Made by a program: the position numbers and the translations under genes
Assembly: GCF_002116905.1 (NCBI RefSeq)
Contig: NZ_CP015118.1
Coordinates: 1,860,001 to 1,924,000, forward strand
Reading direction: 5' to 3'
From: Piscinibacter gummiphilus
Lineage (GTDB): Bacteria > Pseudomonadota > Gammaproteobacteria > Burkholderiales > Burkholderiaceae_C
Length of the DNA: 64,000 bases
The notes under the pieces: generated by a model
The model's input: the letters and a program-made list of their open reading frames with translations, nothing else
Databases searched by the model: none
What the model was told of the DNA's origin: nothing
In this document: in pieces, positions 50,282-58,484 of the stretch
How the letters are laid out: each line of letters starts with the position of its first letter
Numbering within the stretch: the stretch's first letter is position 1

Positions 50282-51835
50282 ATGCGAACGAATCTTCCCG
50301 TCACCCAGCGAGAACACGAATTTCCGGCCGACGCGACCCTGATGTCGACCACCGACACGGACAGCCGCATCCTCTACGCCAACGCCGCCTTCGAGGCCGC
50401 CAGCGGTTTCACGCAGGACGAGTTGAAGGGCGAGGCCCACAACGTCGTGCGCCATCCCGACATGCCCCGCGAAGCCTTCGCCGACATGTGGGCGACGCTG
50501 AAGGCGGGCCAGTCGTGGACCGGCATCGTGAAGAACCGCCGCAAGAACGGCGACCACTACTGGGTGCGGGCCAATGCCACGCCCGTCAAGCGCAACGGCC
50601 GCACCGTGGCCTACATGTCGGTGCGCACGCGCGCCAGCCGAGACGAGATCAAGCAGGCCGAGGCGCTGTACGCCGGCTTCAAGAAGGAAGGCGGCGCCGG
50701 CGCCGCGTTCCACAAGGGCCTCGTGGTGCACACGGGTGCGATGGCCTGGCGCAGCATGCTCAAGACGATGTCCGTGCGCTGGCGCCTGCGCCTGCCGGCG
50801 ATCGCCCTCGTGGCGGTGGCCATCGCCGGTGCCGCCGCGTGCGGCCTCGGCGGCGCGGGTCTCGCGGCCTTCGCGGCGGGCTTCGCGGTGGTGTCGGCAC
50901 TGGCGCTCGGCTGGGTCGAGGCCCAGGTCACGCGCCCGCTCGAACAGGTGATGGCCGAGGCGGAACGCGTGGCGGCCGGCGACACCGGCAGCCCGCTTCA
51001 CCTCGACCGCGTCGACGAGATCGGCATGACCTCGCGTTCCATCAACCAGCTGGGCCTGATGTTCCGCTGGATCATCGACGACGTGTCGTCGCAGGTGCTG
51101 AACTTCCAGAGCGCCACGAGCGACATCGCCCAGGGCACCATCGACCTCAGCGGGCGCGTGGAGCAGTCCGCTTCGAGCCTGCAGCAGACCGCCTCGTCGA
51201 TGGAACAGATGAGCGCCACCGTGCGCAACAACGCCGACTCGGCCCACCAGGCCGAGGAACTGGCCGCCAACGCCTCGGCGGCCGCGGCCCAGGGCGGGTC
51301 GATCGTGGGCCTCGTGAACGACACGATGGAAGGCATCACCACGTCGAGCAAGAAGATCGGCGACATCATCGGGGTGATCGACAGCATCGCGTTCCAGACG
51401 AACATCCTCGCGCTGAACGCCGCGGTGGAAGCCGCGCGGGCTGGCGAACAGGGCCGCGGCTTCGCGGTGGTGGCCGGTGAAGTGCGTTCGCTCGCCCAGC
51501 GCAGCGCGCAGGCCGCCAAGGAAATCAAGACGCTGATCAGCGACAGCGTGGAGCGTGTCGAGCAGGGCAGCCGCCAGGTGGGCGATGCCGGCCGCTCGAT
51601 GGGCGAGATCGTCGAGCAGGTCAAGCGCGTGAGCGACCTGATTGCCGAGATCGGTTCCGCGACCCGCGAGCAGACCGCGGGCATCGGCCAGGTGAGCGAG
51701 GCGGTGAGCCAGCTCGACCAGGTCACGCAGCAGAACGCCGCGCTGGTGGAGCAGAGCGCCGCGGCCGGCGAAAGCCTGAAGGACCAGGCCAGCCGCCTCG
51801 TGGGCGCGGTGTCGGTGTTCCGGCTCGGCCGGTAA
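50282..51835 (+). CDS. PAS-domain methyl-accepting chemotaxis protein (Aer-like), copy 2
   Basis: A 517-residue paralogue of the preceding receptor, with the same domain order: PAS (~15-120, ILYANAAFEAASGFTQDELK), membrane hairpin (~170-215, richer in Gly/Ala), HAMP and signalling domain (tip identical). The two differ most in the membrane hairpin and the residues 130-160 linker, and are near-identical in the tip. Start ATG at 50282 aligns exactly with copy 1 (MR.NLPVTQREH). It has its own FliA-type promoter. Confidence 0.93.
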   Translation: MRTNLPVTQREHEFPADATLMSTTDTDSRILYANAAFEAASGFTQDELKGEAHNVVRHPDMPREAFADMWATLKAGQSWTGIVKNRRKNGDHYWVRANATPVKRNGRTVAYMSVRTRASRDEIKQAEALYAGFKKEGGAGAAFHKGLVVHTGAMAWRSMLKTMSVRWRLRLPAIALVAVAIAGAAACGLGGAGLAAFAAGFAVVSALALGWVEAQVTRPLEQVMAEAERVAAGDTGSPLHLDRVDEIGMTSRSINQLGLMFRWIIDDVSSQVLNFQSATSDIAQGTIDLSGRVEQSASSLQQTASSMEQMSATVRNNADSAHQAEELAANASAAAAQGGSIVGLVNDTMEGITTSSKKIGDIIGVIDSIAFQTNILALNAAVEAARAGEQGRGFAVVAGEVRSLAQRSAQAAKEIKTLISDSVERVEQGSRQVGDAGRSMGEIVEQVKRVSDLIAEIGSATREQTAGIGQVSEAVSQLDQVTQQNAALVEQSAAAGESLKDQASRLVGAVSVFRLGR

Positions 51836-51844
51836 GAAGGAAAC

Positions 51845-52003
51845 TCAGCGGCCGGAGGCGCTGTCGCCGGCCTGCAGCCGCAGCATCAGCCGCATGTACT
51901 CGAGCTTCGCGTGAAGCTCGGACATCTCGGCCAGCAGCGCGGCCCAGCGCGTGGCGTTGCCGTCGGGAGACGGCAGCGGGGCGGGGGTGTTGTGGGCGTC
52001 CAT
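51845..52003 (-). CDS. Small hypothetical protein, 52 aa
   Basis: A 52-residue protein: MDAHNTPAPLPSPDGNATRW, then an amphipathic helix (ALLAEMSELHAKLEYMRLML) and a short polar tail. It could be a coiled-coil dimer. GGAG lies 6 bases before the ATG. Nothing identifies a function. It ends 10 bp from the convergent chemoreceptor stop. Confidence 0.55.
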   Translation of the reverse strand: MDAHNTPAPLPSPDGNATRWAALLAEMSELHAKLEYMRLMLRLQAGDSASGR

Positions 52004-52089
52004 GGAAACTCCGTGACGTATTTTGCACCTGATGTTCGCCGACCGTGTGGAAGTTGGCAACCCCCGTGATTCCGGGGCGGGGTCCGGCG

Positions 52090-52129
52090 CTGTCACCCCG
52101 CTGTCATGCGGATTTCACGCCGCAGTCAC
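52090..52129 (+). promoter_or_regulatory. Four-repeat Pho box upstream of phnC
   Basis: Four 7-base repeats at exact 11-bp spacing: CTGTCAC (52090), CTGTCAT (52101), ATTTCAC (52112) and CAGTCAC (52123), each separated by a 4-base GC-rich spacer. This is the PhoB-site layout (direct CTGTCAT repeats every 11 bp), here as two adjacent Pho boxes. It implies activation under phosphate limitation. Very strong match by layout. Confidence 0.8.
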
Positions 52130-52131
52130 GA

Positions 52132-52146
52132 GTCATCTAGATGATT
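52132..52146. promoter_or_regulatory. phnF operator: PhnF operator (copy 1), phnC promoter
   Basis: GTCATCTAGATGATT holds the perfect 12-bp palindrome TCATCTAGATGA (52133-52144). It sits 2 bp after the Pho box and 35 bp before phnC, where the -10 element is expected. The identical palindrome occurs between phnG and phnF (62759-62770). GntR/HutC-family regulators such as PhnF bind short palindromes of this kind, so repression is inferred. Confidence 0.7.
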
Positions 52147-52179
52147 CGCCCCGTTGTCCACTGAGCACCGGGGTTCCCC

Positions 52180-53019
52180 ATGAACGATCTGGCGATCGAA
52201 GTCACGTCGCTGCACAAGCAGTTCGGCGAGAAGACCGCATTGCGCGGCATCGACCTGCAGGTGCGGCGGGGCGAGATGGTCGCGCTGCTGGGCGCGTCGG
52301 GCTCCGGCAAGAGCACGCTGCTGCGCCACCTGAGCGGGCTGCACGTCGCGCATCGGGGTTCCGTCAAGGTGCTCGGACGTGAGCTGCAGGCGAACGGCAA
52401 GCTGTCGCCGCAGGTGCGTTCGCTGCGCGCCGAGATCGCCACGATCTTCCAGCAGTTCAACCTCGTCGAACGCCTGCCGGTGATGACGAACGTGATGGCC
52501 GGTGCGCTGCACCGCCTGCCGCTGTGGCGCACGCTGCTGCGCAGTTTCCCCGCTGCGGAACGCGAGCGTGCGCACGAGGCGCTGTGCCGCGTGGGCATCG
52601 AGGCGTGTGCGTGGCAGCGGGCCTCCACGCTGTCGGGCGGCCAGCAGCAGCGGGCCGCGATCTCGCGGGCGCTGGTGCAGGGCGCCAAGGTCGTGCTGGC
52701 CGACGAACCCATCGCGTCGCTCGACCCGTCGTCGAGCCGCCGCGTGATGGAGCTGCTCGCGGCCGTGAACCGCGACGTGGGCGCCACCGTGGTGGTGTCG
52801 CTGCACCAGGTCGACTACGCCTTCGCCTACTGCCCGCGCACCGTCGCGCTGCGCGGCGGCGAGGTGGTGTTCGACGGTCCCACGAACCAGCTGTCGATGG
52901 AGCGCCTGCAGTCGCTGTACGGCGGCCAGATCGACGAACTCTTCCCCGAGCCGGCGCATGCGCGTCCGGCCCCGCGGCTGCCCGAGCTCGACGCGGCGCC
53001 GCTGATGCAGGCGGCCTGA
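52180..53019 (+). CDS. phnC: Phosphonate ABC transporter ATPase
   Basis: A 279-residue ATPase for phosphonate/phosphite import. Walker A GASGSGKST (~residues 38-46), Q-loop IFQQFNLVERLPVMTNVMAG (PhnC-typical), signature LSGGQQQRAAISRAL, Walker B VLADEPIASLD, H-loop SLHQVDYAF (PhnC/MetN-type). The ALHRLPLWRTLLRSFP insert is characteristic of PhnC. First gene of phnCDE-HD, under a Pho box. Confidence 0.95.
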   Translation: MNDLAIEVTSLHKQFGEKTALRGIDLQVRRGEMVALLGASGSGKSTLLRHLSGLHVAHRGSVKVLGRELQANGKLSPQVRSLRAEIATIFQQFNLVERLPVMTNVMAGALHRLPLWRTLLRSFPAAERERAHEALCRVGIEACAWQRASTLSGGQQQRAAISRALVQGAKVVLADEPIASLDPSSSRRVMELLAAVNRDVGATVVVSLHQVDYAFAYCPRTVALRGGEVVFDGPTNQLSMERLQSLYGGQIDELFPEPAHARPAPRLPELDAAPLMQAA

Positions 53020-53058
53020 CCGCCGCCTCCCCACCCCTTTCTCTCCCAGGAGCTTTCC

Positions 53059-54030
53059 ATGAACCGCCGTTCCCACATCACCGCCCTGATCGGTGTCACC
53101 GCCACGATGCTCGGACTCGCGCTGCCGGTGGCCGCGCAGACGCGCGAAATCAACTTCGGCTTCATCTCGACCGAATCGTCGAACAACCTGAAGGCCGCCT
53201 GGCAGCCCGTCATCGACGACATGCAGAAGGCCACGGGCCTGAAGGTCAACACGTTCTTCGCACCCGACTACGCCGGGGTCATCGAAGCCATGCGCTTCAA
53301 CAAGGTGCAGCTCGCGTGGATGGGCAACAAGTCCGCGATGGAAGCCGTGGACCGGGCGAGCGGCGAGGTGTTCTCGCGCGTGGTGAACGTCGATGGCACG
53401 CAGGGCTACTGGAGCCTGATGATCGTCCACAAGGACAGCCCGCTGAAGACGCTCGACGACGTGATCCGCAACCGCAAGGACCTGACGCTCGGCTTCGGCG
53501 ACGTCAACTCGACGAGCGGCTCGCTGGTGCCGGGCTTCTACGCCTTCGGCGCGAACAAGGTCGACCCGAGCCGCGACTTCAAGCGCTCGGTGCGCAGCAA
53601 CCACGAGACGAACATCCTCGCGGTGGCCGGCAAGCAGATCGACGTGGCCACGGTGGCGAGCGACGGTGTCGACCGCATGAAGATCAAGATGCCCGAGAAG
53701 GCGGCCGAGCTGCGTGAAGTGTGGCGTTCGCCGCTGATCGCGAGCGACCCGCTCGTGTGGCGCAAGGACCTCGACGCGGACAGCAAGAAGAAGATCCGCG
53801 AGTTCTTCGAGACCTACGGCCGCGACGCCCGCGAGAAGGAGAACCTCGCGAAGCTGACGCTCGGTGGCTTCGTGACGTCCGACAACAAGCAGCTCGTGCC
53901 CATCCGCCAGCTGGAACTCGCCCGCGAGCGCAGCAAGGTCGACGCCGACACCGCGATGGCCGCCGACGACAAGTCGACGAAGCTGAAGGACATCGACGCC
54001 CGCCTGGCCGAGCTGGCCAAGGTGAACTGA
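53059..54030 (+). CDS. phnD: Phosphonate ABC substrate-binding protein
   Basis: A 323-residue periplasmic protein with signal peptide to AAQ (~residue 28). PhnD landmarks: INFGFISTESSNNLKAAWQP, APDYAGVIEAMRFNKVQLAW, GNKSAMEAVDRASGEVF, and FGDVNSTSGSLVPGFYAF, whose Ser/Thr residues contact the phosphonate. Close to E. coli PhnD (2-aminoethylphosphonate) in length. AGGAG lies just before the ATG. Confidence 0.95.
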   Translation: MNRRSHITALIGVTATMLGLALPVAAQTREINFGFISTESSNNLKAAWQPVIDDMQKATGLKVNTFFAPDYAGVIEAMRFNKVQLAWMGNKSAMEAVDRASGEVFSRVVNVDGTQGYWSLMIVHKDSPLKTLDDVIRNRKDLTLGFGDVNSTSGSLVPGFYAFGANKVDPSRDFKRSVRSNHETNILAVAGKQIDVATVASDGVDRMKIKMPEKAAELREVWRSPLIASDPLVWRKDLDADSKKKIREFFETYGRDAREKENLAKLTLGGFVTSDNKQLVPIRQLELARERSKVDADTAMAADDKSTKLKDIDARLAELAKVN

Positions 54031-54043
54031 CGGAAGCCTCGGC

Positions 54044-54838
54044 GTGACCCCGTCCCTGGCCCTCGGCGCGGCGGCCACGCCGCCGCGCACTTCCTGGTCG
54101 CGCCTGCTGATGTGGGCCGTGCTGCTGGCCGTGCTCGCCGGCTCGTGGAAGGGCGCCGACATGCGCCCGCTCGACCTGTTCAACGACGCCGGCAACATGG
54201 CGGAGTACGTGCGCGGCTTCCTGCCGCCGAACTTCACCGACTGGCGCAACTACCTCTCCGAACTGGTCGTCACGCTGCAGATCGCGGTGTGGGGCACGGC
54301 GCTCGCCATCGTGTGTTCGGTGCCGCTCGCGCTGCTCGCGGCCGGCAACATCACGCCGTGGTGGATCCACCAGCCGGCGCGCCGCGTGCTCGACGCGTTC
54401 CGTTCCATCAACGAGATGGTGTTCGCGCTGCTGTTCGTCGTCGCGGTGGGCCTGGGCCCGTTCGCCGGCGTGCTGGCGCTGTGGGTGCACACCACCGGCA
54501 CGCTCGCGAAGCTGTGCTCGGAGGCCGTCGAGGCCATCGACCCGCAGCCGGTGGAGGGCATCCGCGCCACGGGCGCGCACCCGCTCGAGGAGATCCTCTA
54601 CGGCGTGCTGCCGCAGGTGATGCCGCTGTGGATCTCGTTCGCGCTGTACCGCTTCGAATCCAACGTGCGTTCGGCCTCGGTCGTCGGCATGGTGGGTGCG
54701 GGCGGCATCGGCATGGTGCTGTGGGAGGTGATCCGAGGCTTCCAGTACGCCGAGACTGCCGCGGTGCTGCTCATGCTGATGGTCACCGTCTCGCTGATCG
54801 ACATGGCCTCGGCCCAGCTGCGCAAGCGGCTCGTGTGA
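54044..54838 (+). CDS. phnE: Phosphonate ABC permease
   Basis: A 264-residue six-helix permease. GSWKGADMRPLDLFNDAGNM is the PhnE-typical early periplasmic loop; EGIRATGAHPLEEILYGVLP holds the EAA loop; RFESNVRSASVVGMVGAGGIG follows. GTG start at 54044, 13 bp after phnD. A stop-start overlap (TGATG) links it to the HD gene. Confidence 0.93.
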   Translation: MTPSLALGAAATPPRTSWSRLLMWAVLLAVLAGSWKGADMRPLDLFNDAGNMAEYVRGFLPPNFTDWRNYLSELVVTLQIAVWGTALAIVCSVPLALLAAGNITPWWIHQPARRVLDAFRSINEMVFALLFVVAVGLGPFAGVLALWVHTTGTLAKLCSEAVEAIDPQPVEGIRATGAHPLEEILYGVLPQVMPLWISFALYRFESNVRSASVVGMVGAGGIGMVLWEVIRGFQYAETAAVLLMLMVTVSLIDMASAQLRKRLV

Positions 54839-55380
54839 TGGACGCGGTCGAACGCATCGAGCAGCTGTTCGCGCAGCACGGCGACGTGGTGTACGACGGC
54901 GCGCGCAGCGAGCCGGTCACGGCGCTGCAGCATGCGCTGCAGTGCGCCCAGCTCGCGGAGTGGGCGCACGCGCCGTCCACGCTGGTCGCGGCCGCGCTGC
55001 TGCACGACATCGGCCACTTCTTCGAGCAGCTGCCCGACGACGTCGACGACCGGCATGAGCACCGTGCCGTGCCGTTCCTGTCGGCCTGGTTCCCGCCCTC
55101 CGTGGTGGAACCGGTGCGGCTGCACGTGGAGGCCAAGCGCTGCCTCGTGACCTTCGACGCGGTCTACGCCGCCGCGCTGTCGCCCGCCTCGGTGCATTCG
55201 CTCGCGCTGCAGGGCGGTCCGATGTCCGGGGCCGAGGCCGCGGTGTTCCAGCGGCAGCCGTACGCGGGCGATGCACTGCAGCTGCGGCGCTGGGACGATG
55301 CGGCCAAGGAGCCGGGCAAGGCGGTGCCGTCGCTCGGCTACTACCTCGCGCTGCTCGACGAGGTCCGGGCCGCGCGCTGA
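54838..55380 (+). CDS. PhnZ-like HD-domain oxygenase/phosphohydrolase
   Basis: A 180-residue HD-superfamily protein of the phosphonate-operon type (TIGR03276-like). AALQHALQCAQLAEW and AALLHDIGHFFEQLPDD give His-HD metal ligands, DDRHEHRAVPFLSAWFPPSV the next His, and LHVEAKRCL the last. PhnZ uses a mixed-valent di-iron centre to oxidise alpha-hydroxyphosphonates and usually needs PhnY. No PhnY is seen in this window. Translationally coupled to phnE, so a role in phosphonate use is likely; activity is inferred. Confidence 0.8.
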   Translation: MDAVERIEQLFAQHGDVVYDGARSEPVTALQHALQCAQLAEWAHAPSTLVAAALLHDIGHFFEQLPDDVDDRHEHRAVPFLSAWFPPSVVEPVRLHVEAKRCLVTFDAVYAAALSPASVHSLALQGGPMSGAEAAVFQRQPYAGDALQLRRWDDAAKEPGKAVPSLGYYLALLDEVRAAR

Positions 55381-55385
55381 GCTTG

Positions 55386-55402
55386 CCCGGCGGAATGCCG
55401 GG
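55386..55402 (+). terminator. Short hairpin after phnCDE-HD
   Basis: CCCGGC (55386-55391) pairs with GCCGGG (55397-55402) around GGAAT, six bases after the HD stop; no U-tract (TGTGTG). A weak terminator or mRNA end stabiliser. Confidence 0.35.
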
Positions 55403-55509
55403 TGTGTGAGGCGTTCGCCTACAAGCCGATGCGGCGGGCGCCGACGCCCCGTTTCGACGGTGAACGGGCATGCTAGGGGGATCGCCCGATCTCTCCAACG
55501 CAGTCCCCC

Positions 55510-55953
55510 ATGCAGATCGCATCCTCCTCCGCCCTCCACAAGCAGCTTCCGGACGCCCCGGTCGGCCTGGCGGCCTGGTGGGAGCCGGCCTCCGATTTCG
55601 CGACGCCGGTGGCCTTCGAGAGCAGCCTGCGCCGTTCGCTGGCGGCCGCGCGCCGCGAGACCGGCACGGTGGCCGTGCTGATGATGTCCGTCGATGCGGC
55701 GGGCGCCGTGGCCTGCCGCCGCGCGCTGCGCGAGTCCGACGTGGTCACGCGGCGGGAGGACGGCTCGCTCGCCGTGATGCTCGACGGCTTCGATTCCGCG
55801 GCGGAGGCGGACCGGGTGGCGGCGCTCGTCGCGCGGCGCCTGCAACGCCTGCCCGAGACCGGCGACGACGCGCCCGGCATCGCGATCAGCGAGCCGCGCG
55901 ACCGCAGCCCGCAGGCCCTGATCGAGCGGGCGTGGGCCCGCGTGACCGGCTGA
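55510..55953 (+). CDS. Degenerate GGDEF-like protein with intact I-site
   Basis: A 147-residue soluble protein that aligns to a shortened GGDEF domain: FESSLRRSLAAARRETGTVA, VLMMSVDAAG, then RESDVVTRREDGSLAVMLDG where RESD is an RxxD inhibitory-site match five residues before EDGSL, the position of GGDEF. The metal/base-binding segment (DxFKxxND...GD) is missing, so no cyclase activity is expected. It may be a c-di-GMP receptor. It starts 130 bp after the HD gene; it converges on the PPOX gene. ATG choice is plausible. Confidence 0.6.
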   Translation: MQIASSSALHKQLPDAPVGLAAWWEPASDFATPVAFESSLRRSLAAARRETGTVAVLMMSVDAAGAVACRRALRESDVVTRREDGSLAVMLDGFDSAAEADRVAALVARRLQRLPETGDDAPGIAISEPRDRSPQALIERAWARVTG

Positions 55954-55963
55954 CCCTTTCTCT

Positions 55964-56602
55964 TCAGTAGAGCGTGCTGCGCTGCCGCTCCGGAAGGGCC
56001 GCATCGTAGGCCGCGCCGTCGATCTCCGACTGCGACAGCACCTCCAGCACACGGCCGGCGGTGGGCAGCGCGTCCCGGGTCACATGTTTCGCCGGATTCC
56101 ACAGCCCGGACCGCAGCACCGCGCGCCCGCACTGGAAGAACACCCTGGTGACCGAGACCACCAGCACCGAGCGCGGTGGCTTGCCGTCCACCTCGAAGCG
56201 CGCGAGCAGGTCGGGGTGCACCGAGATGCGGGCGGAGCCCAGCACGCGCAGCGCCTCGTTGTGGCCGGGCACGAGGAACAGCAGCGACACCCGCGGGTCG
56301 AACGCGATGTTGCGCAGCGTGTCGATGCGGTTGTTGCCGCGCCGGTCGGGCAGCAGCAGCGTGTGGTCGTCGGCCACCTCGACGAAGCCCGGGGCGTCGC
56401 CGCGCGGCGAGATGTCGAGCCCGTGGGTCCCGAGCGTCGCGATCGCGAGCCAGGGCGAGGTCTCGATGAAGGGCCGGTACATCGGGTGGACGTGGTCGGC
56501 TTCCTTCTTCAGGGAGGCGCCTGCCGGCAGCGCGTAGAGGGCCCGCAGGCCCTCCACGGTGCCGATGTCGTGGGTGGTGTCGGTCCAGGGGGTTTCGGTC
56601 AT
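55964..56602 (-). CDS. PPOX-class flavin (FMN) protein at end of C-P lyase operon
   Basis: A 212-residue split-barrel FMN-binding protein of the pyridoxamine-phosphate-oxidase superfamily (MSMEG_1061/DR2398-like). LAIATLGTHGLDISPRGDAPGFV, LLLPDRRGNNRIDTLRNIAFDPRV, and FFQCGRAVLRSGLW are family marks. Its ATG overlaps the phnM stop (ATGA), so it is the last gene of the phnG-M operon. These proteins act as flavin reductases or oxidases; a link to phosphonate use is suggested only by position. Confidence 0.85.
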   Translation of the reverse strand: MTETPWTDTTHDIGTVEGLRALYALPAGASLKKEADHVHPMYRPFIETSPWLAIATLGTHGLDISPRGDAPGFVEVADDHTLLLPDRRGNNRIDTLRNIAFDPRVSLLFLVPGHNEALRVLGSARISVHPDLLARFEVDGKPPRSVLVVSVTRVFFQCGRAVLRSGLWNPAKHVTRDALPTAGRVLEVLSQSEIDGAAYDAALPERQRSTLY

Positions 56603-57747
56603 GTGATCCTCCGGCCGGCACGATACACCTCGCGCACGGTCGGCAGACCCCCTACCTCGACGACACGCACCACGTCGGCCTTCAGGCCGATGGCGATCTC
56701 GCCGCGGTCGTGCAGGCCGCAGGCCAGCGCGGGGGCACGGCTCACCACCTTCACCGCCTCGGGCAGCGAGAAGCCCGCGTCCGACTGGAGCTTCCACGCG
56801 GCCTGCAGCAGGCTCGACGGCACGTAGTCGGACGACAGCGCATCCAGCACGCCGGCCTTCGCGAGGTCGAGCGCCGCGACGTTGCCCGAGTGCGAGCCGC
56901 CGCGCACCACGTTCGGCGCGCCGGCCACGGTGGACAGGCCGAGCGACCGTGCGTGGCGGGCGGCGTCCATCGTGGTGGGAAACTCGCTCATCGACGCACC
57001 GAGCGCATGCGCCTCGTCGACGTGGGCGAGCGTGGTGTCGTCGTGGGTGGCGAGCGCCACGCCATGGTCCTTCGCGAACGCGGTGAACCAGGCCCGGTTG
57101 GGCACGGCGTACTGCGCCTGGCGCTGCGGGGCGATGCGCACCTCCTCGTCGAAGCGGGTGTCGCTCCAGCCCTTCTTGCCGGTGTAGTAGATGCGGGCGT
57201 GTTCGACGTCGGTCCACTGGCGCTGGCCGGGCGTGTGGTCCATCAGCGAGATGAGGCGCAGGCGCGCGTGGCGCGCGAAGGGTTCGAACAGCGCCTGCGC
57301 GTTCGGGGCCGGCAGCTCGCAGCGCACGTGGATCAGGTGGTCGGCGCGCAGCGCGCCGGCGGCTTCCAGGCGGTCGAGCACGTCGAGCAGCGCGCTCTGG
57401 TCGCGCGAGCGGAAGCCGTCGCCGTACGGGTCGCCCACGCCGATGGCGTCGAGCACCGTGGTGATGCCGGCTGCGGCGATCTCGGCGTCGTGCGACTGCA
57501 CGGCGGACTGCATCGGGAAGTACACCTTCGGGCGCGGCATCACGTGGCGCTCGAGGTTGTCGGTGTGCACCTCGACGAGGCCGGGCAGCAGCAGGTCGCC
57601 GCGCAGGTCCACGGCGCCGGGCACCTGGCTCGGGCCGTGGCCGATCCCGGCGACGAGGCCGTCGCGCAGCAGCACGTGGCCGTGGATCACCTCGTTGCCC
57701 AGCACGAGGCGGGCGTTGTTCAGCAGGAGTTCGTTCGGGGCGGTCAT
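56599..57747 (-). CDS. phnM: RPnTP hydrolase (diphosphatase)
   Basis: A 382-residue amidohydrolase-fold enzyme that removes diphosphate from alpha-D-ribose 1-methylphosphonate 5-triphosphate. VEVHTDNLERHVMPRPKVYFP (residues ~60-80) supplies the first metal ligands; SAVQSHDAEIAAAGITTVLD, SLMDHTPGQRQWTD, ALATHDDTTLAHVDEA, and SGNVAALDLA...LSSDYVPSSLL complete the site. Overlaps phnL by four bases. Confidence 0.96.
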   Translation of the reverse strand: MTAPNELLLNNARLVLGNEVIHGHVLLRDGLVAGIGHGPSQVPGAVDLRGDLLLPGLVEVHTDNLERHVMPRPKVYFPMQSAVQSHDAEIAAAGITTVLDAIGVGDPYGDGFRSRDQSALLDVLDRLEAAGALRADHLIHVRCELPAPNAQALFEPFARHARLRLISLMDHTPGQRQWTDVEHARIYYTGKKGWSDTRFDEEVRIAPQRQAQYAVPNRAWFTAFAKDHGVALATHDDTTLAHVDEAHALGASMSEFPTTMDAARHARSLGLSTVAGAPNVVRGGSHSGNVAALDLAKAGVLDALSSDYVPSSLLQAAWKLQSDAGFSLPEAVKVVSRAPALACGLHDRGEIAIGLKADVVRVVEVGGLPTVREVYRAGRRIT

Positions 57748-58484
57748 GCGTCGTGTCTCACGTGGATGCAACGGGTGGCGACGGCGTCGCGCACTTCTTC
57801 GTCGTGGAAGATGCCCACGACGGCGGTGCCGCGGGCCTTGGCCTCCTCGATCAGCTGGACGACGACGCGGCGGTTCGTGGCGTCCAGCGAGGCGGTGGGT
57901 TCGTCGAGCAGCAGCAGGGTGGCGGGCTGGATGAAGCCGCGGGCGATGTTGACCCGCTGCTGCTCGCCGCCGGAAAACGTGGCCGGGGGCAGGTCCCACA
58001 GGCCCTGGGGCACGTTGAGGCGGTCGAACAGCGAACGTGCCTCGTCGCGCGCGCGGGCCAGGGCGGCGGCATGGGCTTCGTCGTCCAGCGTGTTCGCGGC
58101 GGGGTCGGCGTCCACGCGGCGCTCGGCCACCACGTCGATCGCCGGCACGCGCGGCACCACGCGCAGGAACTGGCTCACGTACGCCATCTCGCGGCGGCGC
58201 ACCTGGATGACCTCCTGCGGCGTGGCCGTGGCGAGGTCGAGGGTGGCACCGTTGTCGCGGGCCAGCAGCACCTCGCCGCTGTCGGCCCCGTAGCTGCCGT
58301 GCAGGCATTTCATCAGCGTGGACTTGCCCTGGCCGGATGGCCCCACGAGCGCCACGCACTCGCCGGCGGCGACGTCGAGGGACACTCCTTGCAGCACCGG
58401 CAGGCGCAGGCTGTCGCGCAGGTGCAGCGTGAAGGTCTTGCGCAGGTCGCGCACGCGAAGCACGGGAGTCGTCAGGGCCGTCAT
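57744..58484 (-). CDS. phnL: C-P lyase complex ATPase PhnL
   Basis: A 246-residue ABC-type protein required for C-P bond cleavage, not for import. Walker A GPSGQGKST; YGADSGEVLL after the P-loop is typical PhnL; FSGGEQQRVNIARGFI signature; LLLLDEPTASLD Walker B; VVGIFHDEEVRDAVATR H-loop. Overlaps phnK and phnM by four bases each. Confidence 0.95.
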   Translation of the reverse strand: MTALTTPVLRVRDLRKTFTLHLRDSLRLPVLQGVSLDVAAGECVALVGPSGQGKSTLMKCLHGSYGADSGEVLLARDNGATLDLATATPQEVIQVRRREMAYVSQFLRVVPRVPAIDVVAERRVDADPAANTLDDEAHAAALARARDEARSLFDRLNVPQGLWDLPPATFSGGEQQRVNIARGFIQPATLLLLDEPTASLDATNRRVVVQLIEEAKARGTAVVGIFHDEEVRDAVATRCIHVRHDA

